Position numbers and translations under genes: made by a program. The notes below the pieces were generated by a model. The model searched no databases, was not told where the DNA came from, and was given only the letters and a program-made list of their open reading frames with translations. A stretch of DNA of 64,000 nucleotides from DASUAS01 sp963841415 (GTDB lineage: Bacteria; Actinomycetota; Acidimicrobiia; IMCC26256; DASPTH01). The stretch lies in NCBI GenBank assembly GCA_963841415.1, contig CAWJCN010000004.1:124001-188000 (forward strand), given 5' to 3'. Each line of letters starts with the position of its first letter. Position 1 is the first letter of the stretch. Of the stretch, positions 18,318 through 28,113 are shown piece after piece.

Positions 18318-19115
18318 TTCGGCTCCGCGTCGGGTGCGTGCGCAACGAGCACCGGGCACGGACTTTCTCGGGTCACCCAACTTGCGGTCCTGCCGAGCGA
18401 GGCAGCCTGGCTTCCCGTGCCTCCTCGCGTGCTCACGGCGAGCAGCGACGCGTCGAGCTCTCGCGTCAACTCACGGATTGCCGCGGCCGGGAACGATGCT
18501 CGGAGCACCTCGACCACGGCGCCCGGACCGAGGATGGCCTGCGCGGTACGCAAGGTGCTCGCGAGGGTCGTCGTCGGAGCCGAAGTCGAGCCGGTCCCGC
18601 ACATGGACCAGGACCACGCTCCTCCCGCAGGCGGAGGCCCAGGCTCGGGCCGGTTCCAGCACGGCGTGCGTGGTGGGCGAGCCGTCGTGCGCGACGACGA
18701 CCGGCCCGTCCGTGGCCTCCAACGAGCAGTGCGGCCCAACCAGCAGGACCGGGACGCCGACCGTCCGCACCACACGTTGAGCGGTGTCCCCGATGCCGAG
18801 GTGATGACCGTGGGTGCTCATGCACACGACCGCGCGGGGTGTCGTCGCGACGAGGTCGGAGACCGCGCCCACGGGGTCGTCGGTGGGTGCGACGGCGATG
18901 CGCACGCGCGGAGCCGTCTCGCTCACCAGCGCGGCGAGCCACGCGGGTGGCGTCGGACCGGACGCGTCCGGATCGGCGTTCACGGCGACGAGATCGGCGT
19001 CGAAGACCGACGCCAACCCCGTGGCGACCGTCAGCGCGCGCAGCCCGAACTCGGTCCCGTCGAGAGGTACGACGAGCGACGAAGGGACGTCGAAGCCGCG
19101 AACCGAGACGGGCAT
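18314..19115 (-). CDS. tandem universal stress protein, frameshifted in this sequence
   Basis: Two frames encode a double-UspA protein of about 265 residues. The first domain (SLVVPLDGTEFGLRAL ... CMSTHGHHLGIGD) and start of the second (VVVAHDGSPTTHAV) are in one frame; the end (ELDASLLAVSTRGGTG ... CPVLVAHAPD) is in another. One indel near 18538-18546 would repair it. The ATP-loop motif is THGHHLGIGDTAQ in domain one. ATG 19115; GTG 19139 is possible. Double USPs are a hallmark of the mycobacterial DosR regulon. Confidence 0.75.
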
Positions 19116-19143
19116 TCGTGCAGCAACGGCGGACAGCACGGCG

Positions 19144-19716
19144 CTACTCCGCCGACGCGGGCGACACGGCTCGCGCCGGCCGGGTGCCGCGCACGAGTGC
19201 TCCCACGTCGTGCGCGAACTGCTCGACAACTCGCCAGTCGGTGTACTCGTAGTCACGGGTGAGATCCGTCTCGTCGCCTTGCTTCCGCGCGATCGAGCGC
19301 ATGAGCCGCCGTTTGATCCACCCGTAGTGCGTGTAGACGAGCGCGCCGGCGAACAGTCCGACGAGGTCGGGGTCGAAACCCGTCCGCTCCATGAGGTCGT
19401 GGACGAGCTTCTGCGCGGTCGCAGTGTGCTCCGCGTCCGGATTCGCCGACGTCATGCTCACCTGGAACAGCGCGGTCGGGCGCGACACGAAGGAACTTCG
19501 ATGCTCCTCGAGGTAGCGCGTGAGCGCGCGGCTGTGGCGCCCGGCGTGGATCGAGTCGCCAACGATCACGCCGTCGAACGCATCTGGGCCGGGCGCGCCG
19601 GCAACATCGTGCAGCTCGACGTCGAAGGCATCGTCACGGAGCGCCGCGGCGATGTGATCGGCGACCTTTGCCGTCTGCCCTTCCGATGTGTGGAACACGA
19701 GCAGGATCTTCGTCAT
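19144..19716 (-). CDS. flavodoxin-like protein (HemG-type)
   Basis: A 190-residue flavodoxin-fold protein starting MTKILLVFHTSEGQTAKVAD, with the FMN phosphate loop HTSEGQTAK. Later segments DGVIVGDSIHAGRHSRALTR and ALFQVSMTSANPDAE match flavodoxin-domain protoporphyrinogen oxidase (HemG) relatives. It probably carries out FMN redox chemistry; haem synthesis is only one possibility. It is first in the minus-strand operon, with box B about 43 bp upstream of its start. Confidence 0.75.
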   Translation of the reverse strand: MTKILLVFHTSEGQTAKVADHIAAALRDDAFDVELHDVAGAPGPDAFDGVIVGDSIHAGRHSRALTRYLEEHRSSFVSRPTALFQVSMTSANPDAEHTATAQKLVHDLMERTGFDPDLVGLFAGALVYTHYGWIKRRLMRSIARKQGDETDLTRDYEYTDWRVVEQFAHDVGALVRGTRPARAVSPASAE

Positions 19717-19750
19717 GGCACCATCGTGACCACCCACGCGTCAGCCTTCC

Positions 19751-19766
19751 AGGGTCGAAGGTCCCG
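19751..19766 (-). promoter_or_regulatory. DosR-like box B
   Basis: Read on the minus strand, GGGACCTTCGACCCT matches GGGACTTNNGNCCCT except for one base. It is centred about 43 bp upstream of the flavodoxin start, a typical activator position. Confidence 0.7.
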
Positions 19767-19803
19767 GGGCACGATCGCGCCGACGACGGATCACGACGCG
19801 CCG

Positions 19804-20440
19804 TCAACCGAGCGCCTGGCCAGCTCCCGGAGGACGGCCAAGGTGATCGACGAACCAGTCGCGCGCGACCCGGTCACCGGCGTCGCTCGACACGTCCCCG
19901 TTGAGCAGAGCGATCCGATGTTCGCACCGCAGCCGGCGTCCGGACCGCTCGTTCTGCAGCCGCAGGTGCGGATCGTCGCTGCCGACCACGAGCATCGTGG
20001 GCGCGAACACCGCAGAAAGGCGGGTGCGCGCCAGTTCCACCGGGCTGTCGCGCGCCACGACCGCACCGATGCCGGGGTCCTCGGAGGCGGCCCACAGGGC
20101 CGCGGCTCCCGCGGTCCCGACTCCGAAGAAGCCGACTGGCAGGCCAGCGCATGGAGCAAGCCCACGGACCCAGCGGGTCACCGCGAGGAAGCGGAGAGCG
20201 AGAGGCTCGAGGTCGGTCTCGTGGTCATCGTCACGAAGCTCGTCGTCAGAGACCAGTCCGAAGCGCAACGTGGCGAGGTGTGCGCTCCCGAACTCGAGCC
20301 CCGGCACGTCGTGGCGTATGAGGCCGATGCCGGCCGACATGACGATGCCGCACGCGTCCCTCGGGACGGTCAGCCGACCGCGGGACGGAACCCCGCAGCG
20401 GCGCGACGACGACCTCGTCGTCGAACCGCACTGAGGACAT
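19804..20440 (-). CDS. alpha/beta-hydrolase (dienelactone-hydrolase-like), frameshifted
   Basis: About 210 residues in two frames. MSSVRFDDEVVVAPLRGSV is in the first. The second holds GIGLIRHDVPGLEFGSAHLA, VGFFGVGTAGAAALWAA, VVARDSPVELA and FAPTMLVVGSDDPHLRLQNE. The order matches small DLH-type hydrolases fused to or encoded beside phosphoribosyltransferases. The nucleophile elbow, usually GASTG, reads GVGTAG, so the Ser is missing. One indel near 20345 would join the frames. Confidence 0.65.
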
Positions 20441-20475
20441 CAGCCGAACCTCTTCCGAACTCCGCGGCGACTCGA

Positions 20476-20682
20476 CTACCGGACTGCGCGCCGCTGAGGA
20501 AAGTGCTCCACGGTGGCGTCGGATCCCGGGAAGAACAATCCCTCGTGCCCGTCGTCGTCCCAACGCACGAGGAACGGCGGGCCGTCGTCGTCGCCGTGGA
20601 CCTCGAGGATCTCCGCGTCCCGGTCGGGCTCACCGATTCGGTGGCCCTTGATGACGAGCCGATCACCGATCTTCGCCTTCAT
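20476..20682 (-). CDS. DUF1918 protein
   Basis: A 68-residue protein: MKAKIGDRLVIKGHRIGEPD, then EILEVHGDDDGPPFLVRWDDDGHE and FFPGSDATVEHF, which is the DUF1918 SH3-like barrel. ATG 20682 has AAGGAG upstream. The M. tuberculosis homologue Rv0569 is, as I recall, DosR-induced, and box C lies in the divergent promoter here. It may bind nucleic acid; its role is unproven. Confidence 0.85.
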   Translation of the reverse strand: MKAKIGDRLVIKGHRIGEPDRDAEILEVHGDDDGPPFLVRWDDDGHEGLFFPGSDATVEHFPQRRAVR

Positions 20683-20793
20683 CGCTCCACTCCTTGCTCG
20701 AGTCTGATACTGGTCCAGCATCGGTTGCCGGGGTCGTGGTCGGTAGAGCCGAACGTCCCGTCCTCGACGGCCTCACGGGGCATGACGCCGACC

Positions 20794-20811
20794 GAGGACC
20801 AAGGCCCCTAG
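20794..20811. promoter_or_regulatory. DosR-like box C, weak
   Basis: GAGGACCAAGGCCCCTAG is a palindromic variant with GGACC and GGCCCC halves. It lies between the divergent DUF1918 gene and the long alcohol dehydrogenase operon, 62 bp upstream of the latter. It matches the consensus less well than boxes B, D or H. Confidence 0.45.
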
Positions 20812-20872
20812 CGCGCCGAAGCCGGTTCTCCGACGATCGAAGGGTCCATACGAGCGACGAGGAGATGAGGCC

Positions 20873-21913
20873 GTGCGCGCGTTGCGACTGGTCGACTGGA
20901 AGCACGGACCCGAGCTCACCAGCGTCGAGGAACCCGAGCCGGGCCCGGGTGAGGTGCGCGTCCGGATCGGCGGCGCGGGGGCGTGCCATTCGGATCTGCA
21001 CCTGATGTACGACTTCGAAGGTGGCCTCCTGCCCTGGGGACCTCCGTTCACGCTCGGCCACGAGAACGCCGGCTGGGTCGATGCCCTGGGACCGGGCGCC
21101 TCGGGGGTTGACGTCGGTGACGCGGTGGCCGTGTACGGCCCGTGGGGCTGCGGGTCGTGCCACCGCTGCGTGCAGGGGCTCGAGAATTACTGCGTGCACC
21201 AGGCCGAGCTCGGCGCCGCCGGCGGTGGCCTCGGCACCGACGGCGGCATGGCCGAGTACATGGTCGTGCCCGGCTCGCGCTACTTGGTGCCACTCGGCGA
21301 CTTGGACCCGATCGAGGCCGCACCGCTGACGGACGCGGCGTTGACGCCGTACCACGCGATCAAGCGCTCACTGCCGTTGCTGGTGCCGGGTTCGACCGCG
21401 GTCGTGATCGGCGCCGGCGGCCTGGGTCACATGGCGGTCCAGATCCTGGGTGCGCTGTCTCCCGCGCGGATCGTCGCGGTTGACCGCGAACCCGAGGCGT
21501 TGGAGCTCGCGCGCGAGGTGGGCGCGCACGACACGGTGCCGCTGGACGCCGACGCCGCCGATCGGGTGCGGCAGGCGACCGACGGGATCGGCGCCGACGT
21601 GGTGCTCGACTTCGTGGGAGTCGACGAGACCCTGCGTTTCGGCGCGGCTGTGGCGCGCTCGCTCGGTCACCTCACGCTGGTGGGCATCGGCGGCGGAACG
21701 CTCCCGCTCGGCTTCTTCACCGTTCCGTACGAGCTGTCGGTGGCCACCACGTACTGGGGATCGATCCCGGAGCTCTTCGAGGTGATCGCGCTGGCGCGCT
21801 CCGGCGCGATACGGGCGCACGTCGAGCGATACTCACTCGACGACGCTCCGCTCGCGTACGAGCGGATGCGCGCCGGCCAGTTGCACGGTCGCGCGGTCGT
21901 CGTGCCGACATGA
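20873..21913 (+). CDS. zinc-dependent alcohol dehydrogenase
   Basis: A 346-residue medium-chain dehydrogenase. Catalytic zinc ligands are in GACHSDLH and FTLGHENAG, the structural zinc in GCGSCHRCVQGLENYC, and the NAD-binding motif is VVIGAGGLGHMAVQ. GTG 20873 follows GAGGAGATGAGG. It probably interconverts an alcohol and aldehyde with NAD(H), which would recycle NADH under low oxygen. It is first in an overlapping run with a USP, an acetate-CoA ligase, a kinase-like protein and the sensor kinase. Confidence 0.9.
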   Translation: MRALRLVDWKHGPELTSVEEPEPGPGEVRVRIGGAGACHSDLHLMYDFEGGLLPWGPPFTLGHENAGWVDALGPGASGVDVGDAVAVYGPWGCGSCHRCVQGLENYCVHQAELGAAGGGLGTDGGMAEYMVVPGSRYLVPLGDLDPIEAAPLTDAALTPYHAIKRSLPLLVPGSTAVVIGAGGLGHMAVQILGALSPARIVAVDREPEALELAREVGAHDTVPLDADAADRVRQATDGIGADVVLDFVGVDETLRFGAAVARSLGHLTLVGIGGGTLPLGFFTVPYELSVATTYWGSIPELFEVIALARSGAIRAHVERYSLDDAPLAYERMRAGQLHGRAVVVPT

Positions 21914-22323
21914 CCTTCTCCTGCATCGTCGTCGGCACCGACGGCTCCGTCGACGCTGCGCGCGCGGTGACGAGCGCCGCCGACCTCGCCGAGGCCGTGC
22001 ACGGCGAGCTCGTAGTCGTGAGCGCCGTGGGGTTGCTCGCACACGCGACGTCGCCCGGTAACCACGAGCTCCTCCGGGCGCAGCTCGAGCACGAGTGGAC
22101 TGCCATCGCGCGTCGCCCCGGGATCGCCGTACGTACGGAGCTACGCGACGGCAACCCCGTCTCGGTGCTGCTTGCGGTCGCCGACGAGGTCGACGCCGAC
22201 ATCATCGTGGTCGGCAGCCGAGGGTTCGGCGGATTCCCCGAACTGCTCCTCGGGAGCACGAGCACACAACTGGCCCAGCACGCGCGCCGCCCCGTGCTCA
22301 TCGTGCCCTCGCCCGGAACGTGA
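21910..22323 (+). CDS. universal stress protein (single domain)
   Basis: A 137-residue UspA protein: CIVVGTDGSVDAARAV at the start and DIIVVGSRGFGGFPELLLGS carrying the G-2x-G-9x-G-S/T ATP-binding motif, ending RRPVLIVPS. Its ATG overlaps the dehydrogenase stop (ATGA) and its stop overlaps the next start (GTGA), so it is tightly coupled in the operon. Confidence 0.9.
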   Translation: MTFSCIVVGTDGSVDAARAVTSAADLAEAVHGELVVVSAVGLLAHATSPGNHELLRAQLEHEWTAIARRPGIAVRTELRDGNPVSVLLAVADEVDADIIVVGSRGFGGFPELLLGSTSTQLAQHARRPVLIVPSPGT

Positions 22324-25013
22324 CCGTGACCGCGCTGCCGGGCGATCGCCACGTGCTGCTCGCGGACGGGCGCTCGGCGCACATCCGCCCGCTGCGCGAC
22401 GACGACTCCGACGCGGTGCGGGCGCTCTACCAACGGTCGTCCGACTGGTCGCGCTACCTGCGCTTCTTCTCGCCGGTGCCCGTCGACACGGCCGTCCGAC
22501 TGACGCGCGCGCCGGCCGACGACCCGTCGCACTGCATGCTCGCGGCCGAGGTCGACGGCCGGCTCGTCGGCCTCGGCGAGTACGACCTCGCCGACGACGC
22601 CGGGATCGCCGAAGTCGCGTTCATGGTCGAGGACGACGAACAGGGACACGGTGTCGGCACCGCGCTCCTCGAATCGCTCGTGCAGCGCGCGGTCGCACGC
22701 GGCATCTGGAGGTTCCGCGCCTCCTACCTGCGACAGAACGACCGGATGGCCGACGTGTTCTCCAACGCCGGCTTCGACGTGTGCTGGGACACTCGCGAGG
22801 CAGAGGTGGGCGGCGTGCACTTCGAGCTGGTCCCCACGGACTCGTGGATCGAGGCGCACGCCCACCGCGACGATGTCGCGCAGGCGCGTTCGATCGCGCG
22901 GCTCCTGTCCCCCCGATCGATCGCCGTCGTCGGCGCCGGCCACGACGAGCGCTCCGTAGGTCGCGCCATCGTGACCAACCTCGTGGAGGGCGGCTTCGCG
23001 GGACCCGTCTACCCCGTCAATCGGCATCCGGTGACCATCGCCGGCCGCGTTGCGGTGCCGTCGGTGCTGGACATCGACGGCCCCGTCGACCTCGCAGTGG
23101 TCGCCGTCCCGGCCGCCGAGGTGGGTCGGGTCGCGGAACAGTGCGCGGAGAAGGGCGTCCACGGCCTCGTCGTGATCTCGGGCGGATTCGCCGAGCTCGA
23201 CGACGGTGCGGCCCGCCAAGGGGATCTGGTGCACACGTGTCGCCAAGCCGGCGTGCGCCTGGTCGGACCCAACTGCGTCGGGATCGTGAACACCGATCCC
23301 AGCGTGCGCATGAACGCCACCTTTTCGCCGGTCGCTCCGGTTCAGGGGCGCGTCGGCTGCGCGTCGCAGTCGGGCGGCGTGGGGATCGAGCTGCTCGCCC
23401 GCGCCCACGCGCTCGGCCTCGGCGTCTCGACGTTCGTCTCGATGGGCAACAAGGCCGACGTCTCCGCGAACGACCTCATGCAGTACTGGTCGGACGATCC
23501 CGGGACCGACGTGGTGCTCCTCTACCTCGAGTCGTTCGGCAACCCGCGCGCGTTCGCTCGCGTCGCCCGGACGCTGGCGCGGCGCAAGCCCGTCATCGCG
23601 CTGAAGAGCGGACGCAGTACCGCCGGTGCACGGGGCTCCCGTTCCCACACGGCCGCGCTCGCCGACCCCGACGCGGCCGTCGACGCGCTCCTCCGCCAGA
23701 CCGGTGTCGTGCGCGTCGACACGCTGGCGGAGCTGTTCGACGTCGCGATGCTGCTCGCGCACCAACCGTTGCCGGCCGGTCGACGGGTCGCGGTGGTGAG
23801 CAACGGTGGCGGTCCCGGCATCGTCGCGGCGGATGCGTGCGTTGCGGCCGGGCTCGAGGTACCGGAGCTCTCGGTCGAGCTCCAGGCGGCCCTGCGCGAC
23901 CTGGCGCCGGCGGGAGGCGTCGGGAACCCCGTCGATCTCATCGCCGCGGCGGGTGCCGACGTGTTCGAGCGGGCGGTCAGCCTGCTCCTGACATCGGGCG
24001 AGATCGACTCGCTCATCGCCATCTACGTCGCTCCCTACGTCACCCATGCTCGCGACATCGAAGCGGCGGTCGCGCGAGCCGCGGTCGCGACGCCCGACAT
24101 CCCGGTGGCGGCGAGCTTGCTCGGCCTCGACGATCCACCCTCGGTGCTGTCGGTCCCTGGCGGTCCCGGTGGTCCCGGGGTGCCGGTGTTCGCCTACCCC
24201 GAGGCCGCGGCCCGAGCCCTGGCGCACGCCGCCCGGCTCGGCGAGTGGCGACGCCGGCCGGCCGGCACCGTTCCGCCGGTCGCAGTCGACCACGTCGCCG
24301 TGCAGACCCGGGTCGCACGGGCACTGGCTGACCGGCCTGCCGACGGCTGGGTGCCGCCGGACGTCGCGTTCGGCGTGCTCGCTGACGCCGGGATCCCGGT
24401 CATCCACAGCACGACCGTGGCTTCCGCCGCGGACGCCGTCGAGGCCGCGAGCGCGACCGGCTTCCCGATCGCGCTCAAGGCCGTCGCCCCCGGCTTGGTG
24501 CACAAGTCCGATGTCGGCGGAGTGCGGCTCGGACTCGCCGATGGCGATGCCGTGCGCGCCGCGTACCTCGTCATGGACGAGGCACTCCAGGGGGCGATGA
24601 CGGGCGCCGTCGTGCAGCCGATGGTGCCACCCGGCGTCGAGCTGATCGCGGGCATCCACAACGACACGGCGTTCGGCCCGGTGGTCGTCCTCGGAATGGG
24701 CGGCGTCACGACCGAGCTCCAACACGACATCGCCCTCGCGATCCCGCCGCTGACCGACGTCGACATCGACGAGCTGCTGCGAACGCTGCGCGGCTCGCCG
24801 ATGCTCTTCGGCTACCGCAACGCGCCGCCGGTCGACGTGCGCGCGCTCGCCGACCTGCTCGCGCGCATCGGGTACCTGGCCGAGACCGTCGAGGAGATCG
24901 TCGAGCTCGACTGCAACCCCGTCGTGGTGTCGCCCGAGGGTGCGGTGGTGGTCGACGCCAAGCTCCGGCTGATGAAGCGGCCCGAGCACCCGAACCCCTT
25001 CGATCTCCGATGA
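22320..25013 (+). CDS. GNAT domain fused to ADP-forming acetate-CoA ligase
   Basis: An 897-residue protein. Residues 1-165 are a GNAT acetyltransferase (IRPLRDDDSDAVRALY, MVEDDEQGHGVGTALLESL). A CoA-binding domain follows (IAVVGAGHDERSVGRA), then ligase domains with the phosphorylated-His region SRSHTAAL, and a C-terminal ATP-grasp domain (GFPIALKAVAPGLVHKSDVGG). It could convert acetyl-CoA, ADP and phosphate to acetate, CoA and ATP, or act as a protein acetyltransferase like Pat; the GNAT at the N-terminus is one known arrangement. In this operon ATP recovery seems plausible. Confidence 0.85.
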   Translation: MTVTALPGDRHVLLADGRSAHIRPLRDDDSDAVRALYQRSSDWSRYLRFFSPVPVDTAVRLTRAPADDPSHCMLAAEVDGRLVGLGEYDLADDAGIAEVAFMVEDDEQGHGVGTALLESLVQRAVARGIWRFRASYLRQNDRMADVFSNAGFDVCWDTREAEVGGVHFELVPTDSWIEAHAHRDDVAQARSIARLLSPRSIAVVGAGHDERSVGRAIVTNLVEGGFAGPVYPVNRHPVTIAGRVAVPSVLDIDGPVDLAVVAVPAAEVGRVAEQCAEKGVHGLVVISGGFAELDDGAARQGDLVHTCRQAGVRLVGPNCVGIVNTDPSVRMNATFSPVAPVQGRVGCASQSGGVGIELLARAHALGLGVSTFVSMGNKADVSANDLMQYWSDDPGTDVVLLYLESFGNPRAFARVARTLARRKPVIALKSGRSTAGARGSRSHTAALADPDAAVDALLRQTGVVRVDTLAELFDVAMLLAHQPLPAGRRVAVVSNGGGPGIVAADACVAAGLEVPELSVELQAALRDLAPAGGVGNPVDLIAAAGADVFERAVSLLLTSGEIDSLIAIYVAPYVTHARDIEAAVARAAVATPDIPVAASLLGLDDPPSVLSVPGGPGGPGVPVFAYPEAAARALAHAARLGEWRRRPAGTVPPVAVDHVAVQTRVARALADRPADGWVPPDVAFGVLADAGIPVIHSTTVASAADAVEAASATGFPIALKAVAPGLVHKSDVGGVRLGLADGDAVRAAYLVMDEALQGAMTGAVVQPMVPPGVELIAGIHNDTAFGPVVVLGMGGVTTELQHDIALAIPPLTDVDIDELLRTLRGSPMLFGYRNAPPVDVRALADLLARIGYLAETVEEIVELDCNPVVVSPEGAVVVDAKLRLMKRPEHPNPFDLR

Positions 25014-26495
25014 GCACGCCCGCACCGTGGGCCGAACTGGCCGAGACGCACTCGGCCATCGTGGTGTTCACCGGCGACCGCGCGTACAAGCTGAAGAAGC
25101 CGGTGAGGTTCGACTTCCTCGACTTCTCGACCCGGGAGCGACGCGAGGAAGCGGCCCACCGGGAGGTCGCGCTCAACCGTCGCCTCGCGCCCGACGTGTA
25201 CCTCGGAGTCGCCGACGTCCTCGACGTCGACGGCGCGGTCTGCGACCACCTCGTCGTGATGCGGCGGATGCCGGCCGACCGCCGCTTGTCATCCTTGGTG
25301 GGCGCGGGCGCGGCGACCGACGACGACCTCCGCGACCTCGCCCGGCTGCTGGCGACGTTCCACGCCGCGGCCGTCCGCACCGCCGCGACCGCGGCGGCGG
25401 GATCACCGGCGGCGATCGCAGCGAAGCTCGCACGCGACCTTGCCGACCTCGAGGCCTTCCGCGGCGGGATCCTGCCGGCTGACACGCTCGACGAGGTGAC
25501 GGTGCGCGCCACTCGCTACGTGCAGGGGCGGCGCCCGCTGTTCGAACGGCGGGTTGCCGAGGACTGGGTGTGCGACGGGCACGGCGACCTCTTGGCCGAC
25601 GACATCTTCTGCCTCGACGACGGCCCGCGCGTGCTGGACTGCCTCGACTTCTCCGACGAGCTCCGCTACGGCGACGTGCTCGCCGACGTCGCGTTCCTCG
25701 CCATGGACCTGGAGCACCGGGGCGCGCCCGATCTGGCCACCCGCTTCCTCGAGCAATACGACGAGTTCTCCGGCGAGCGACACCCCGCGAGCCTGGTGGA
25801 CTACTACGTCGCGTTCCGCGCGCTGATCCGGGCCAAGGTGTCCGCGCTGCGCGCGCAGCAAGGCGACGTCGCTGCACCGTCGCGCGCGCGAGCTGCTCGC
25901 GCTTGCGCGCGACCGCCTCCGCCACGGCCGCGTGGCGCTCGTGCTCGTCGGCGGCACGCCCGGCACCGGCAAGTCGACCGTCGCCCGGGGTCTCTCCGAG
26001 CTCCGGGGCTGGGCGGTGCTCCGCTCCGACGTCGTCCGGAAGGAGCTCGCCGGATTGGACCCGGCCGAGGGCGCGCCCGCGGCGTTCGGTGAAGGTCTCT
26101 ACGCGCCGGCGGCCACCTCCCGCACCTACGACGAGCTCCTCCACCGTGCTCGGGTCGCGCTGGAGCTCGGGGAATCGGTCGTGCTCGACGCGTCCTGGAC
26201 CGACGCGCGATGGCGGGCCGACGCGGCGGGCGTCGCCGCCGCGACCGAGAGCGAGCTGGTCGAGCTGCGTTGCGTCGTCGACCCGAGCGTCGCCGATGCG
26301 CGCATCGAGCGTCGGCGCGCGGCACATGACGACCCTTCTGACGCCGACGGCGACGTCGCAGCCGCGCTCCGGACGAGTGCGGCGCCTTGGCCGTCGGCGA
26401 CTGTCATCGACACGTCGGGCACCGTTTCGGAAGCCGTCGCGCATGCGTTGCGTGCGACGGCGGCCGACGCGAGGCCGACGCGGTCCTACGACTGA
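25010..26495 (+). CDS. aminoglycoside-phosphotransferase-like / AAA-kinase fusion (Rv2004c-like), frameshifted
   Basis: The first frame gives an APH-like domain (about 290 residues) with HREVALNRRLAPDVYLGV and DWVCDGHGDLLADDIFCLDDG plus DCLDFSDELRYGD. The second gives an AAA_33-type kinase with P-loop VGGTPGTGKST and SDVVRKELAG. This two-part layout is that of M. tuberculosis Rv2004c, a DosR-regulon member. The frames split in a CG run at about 25877-25890. The ATG overlaps the ligase stop. Substrate unknown. Confidence 0.8.
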
Positions 26496-26643
26496 GCGGC
26501 GGCCGGTTCCGGGGCACCATGCGGCCAGTCTCCGCCGGTCGCCCGGCCCGGGACAGGGTCGGAAAATCCCGGCCGAACCGCATGGCACGGTGTGCACGCG
26601 CCGCATACGGTGCAGCGCAAGGGTCGCATCGAAGGGGTCCACG

Positions 26644-28113
26644 ATGCCCACATCCGGTCGTCCACCCGAGGCTGGGACCTCGGAGCTGGATCGAACGCCA
26701 ACCGCCATCCCGGCCGACGACGCGCCGGTCGCGATGGGAGAGATGGACGCCGAGGCGATCCTCGGCCTCGTCGACGCGGCTCCCGACGGGATCGTCATGG
26801 CCGACGAACGCGGGACCATCCTGTTCGTCAACCGCCGGACCGAGGAGCTGTTCGGCTACGGGCGCGCGGAGCTGCTCGGGCGCTCGGTCGAGGAGCTCCT
26901 GCCGGAGTCGCTGCGGCAAGTGCACCGAGCGCACCGGACGCGTTACCGCGCCGAGCCCCGGTTGCGTTCGATGGGTGCGGGGTTGATGCTCTTCGCCCGC
27001 CGGGCCGACGGCACGGAGTTCCCGGTGGAGATCGGGCTGAGCCCGTCGCAGACCTCGGAGGGGCTCCGGGTTGTCGCCGTCGTGCGTGACGTGACCGAGC
27101 GCATCGCCGCGGAGCGCGAGCAGCGTGAAGTGCGCGAGGCCCTCGACGTGACCCGGGACGCGCTGCTGATCCTCGACGCGGAGACGCTCCGCTTCACGTA
27201 CGCGAACGCGGGCGCGAGCGACCAGGTGGGTTACACCCAAGACGAGCTGCTGCGGATGACGATGTTGCACATCACGCCCGAGCTCACCGAACGCGAGGTG
27301 CGTGAGCTGCTCGCTCCGCTCGAGCGCGGCGAGCGCACGTCGCTCGTCTTCTCCACCGTCCACCGCCACCGCGATGGTTCCGACATCCCGGTCGAGGTTC
27401 TCGTCCAAGCCATCTCGGGCGAGTCCGACACGCCGACGCGGTACGTGAAGGTCGCCCGCGACGTCAGCGACCGACTCGAGACCGAAGAACGACTGCAGCG
27501 CGCGGAGCAACACCTCCGCGTCGTCGAGGACCGCGAGCGCATCGCCCGCGACCTGCACGACATCATCATCCAGAAGCTGTTCGCAGCCGGCATGACGATC
27601 CAGAGCGTTTCTGCCCGGAGCACCGATCAGGAGCACGGCCGTCGCCTCGCGAGCGTCGTCGACGACCTCGACGAGACCATCCGCGAGATCCGGTCGGTCA
27701 TCTTCAGCCTCCAGTCCGATTCGCACGACCGGTCCGGCGTTCGCGCCGACGTCTTGCGAATCGTCGACGACGAGCGCGAAGCGCTCGGGTGCGAGCCGCG
27801 AATCCGTTTCGACGGTCCCGTCGACGCGATGGACGAGCACGTCGCCGTCGAGCTGCTCGCCACTCTGCGAGAGGCGCTGTCCAACGTGGCGAAGCACGCT
27901 GGCGCGTCGAGCGTGGAGGTCGTCGTCGAGTGCGGCGAAGCGGTGACCCTGCGCGTGCTCGACAACGGCCGCGGGATTCCCGCCACGCTGACCGAAGGAC
28001 ACGGTCTCCCCAACCTCACCGAGCGGGCCGACAAGCTGGGCGGACGCTTCCGGGCGTCGTCCCGCCCCGACGGCGGCACCGCGCTGGAGTGGACGGTACC
28101 GAACGGCTCCTAG
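26644..28113 (+). CDS. PAS-domain sensor histidine kinase (DevS-like)
   Basis: A 489-residue NarL-type kinase. PAS 1 spans about 35-150 (DAAPDGIVMADERGTILFVN), PAS 2 about 165-275 (DALLILDAETLRFTYANAG). The dimerisation/phosphoacceptor box is RERIARDLHDIIIQKLF with His305, and the ATPase has REALSNVAKHA and LDNGRGIP. It has no membrane helix, so it senses in the cytoplasm. Mycobacterial DevS uses GAF domains with haem; here PAS domains replace them. The likely partner is the DevR-like regulator at 31134. It ends 1 bp from a convergent gene. Confidence 0.85.
   Translation: MPTSGRPPEAGTSELDRTPTAIPADDAPVAMGEMDAEAILGLVDAAPDGIVMADERGTILFVNRRTEELFGYGRAELLGRSVEELLPESLRQVHRAHRTRYRAEPRLRSMGAGLMLFARRADGTEFPVEIGLSPSQTSEGLRVVAVVRDVTERIAAEREQREVREALDVTRDALLILDAETLRFTYANAGASDQVGYTQDELLRMTMLHITPELTEREVRELLAPLERGERTSLVFSTVHRHRDGSDIPVEVLVQAISGESDTPTRYVKVARDVSDRLETEERLQRAEQHLRVVEDRERIARDLHDIIIQKLFAAGMTIQSVSARSTDQEHGRRLASVVDDLDETIREIRSVIFSLQSDSHDRSGVRADVLRIVDDEREALGCEPRIRFDGPVDAMDEHVAVELLATLREALSNVAKHAGASSVEVVVECGEAVTLRVLDNGRGIPATLTEGHGLPNLTERADKLGGRFRASSRPDGGTALEWTVPNGS

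Noticed and set aside
21717..25025. Open reading frame of about 1,100 codons on the minus strand
   Set aside because: It is the antisense shadow of the ligase operon in high-GC DNA; the plus-strand proteins have clear domains and the antisense product is Arg/Asp/His-rich without motifs.
26547..26562. CCCGGGACAGGGTCGG upstream of the histidine kinase as a DosR-like box
   Set aside because: Only one half fits the consensus and the kinase is probably read from the long upstream operon.
26404..28002. Long minus-strand frame opposite the histidine kinase
   Set aside because: It mirrors the codon pattern of the kinase gene and shows no recognisable domain.
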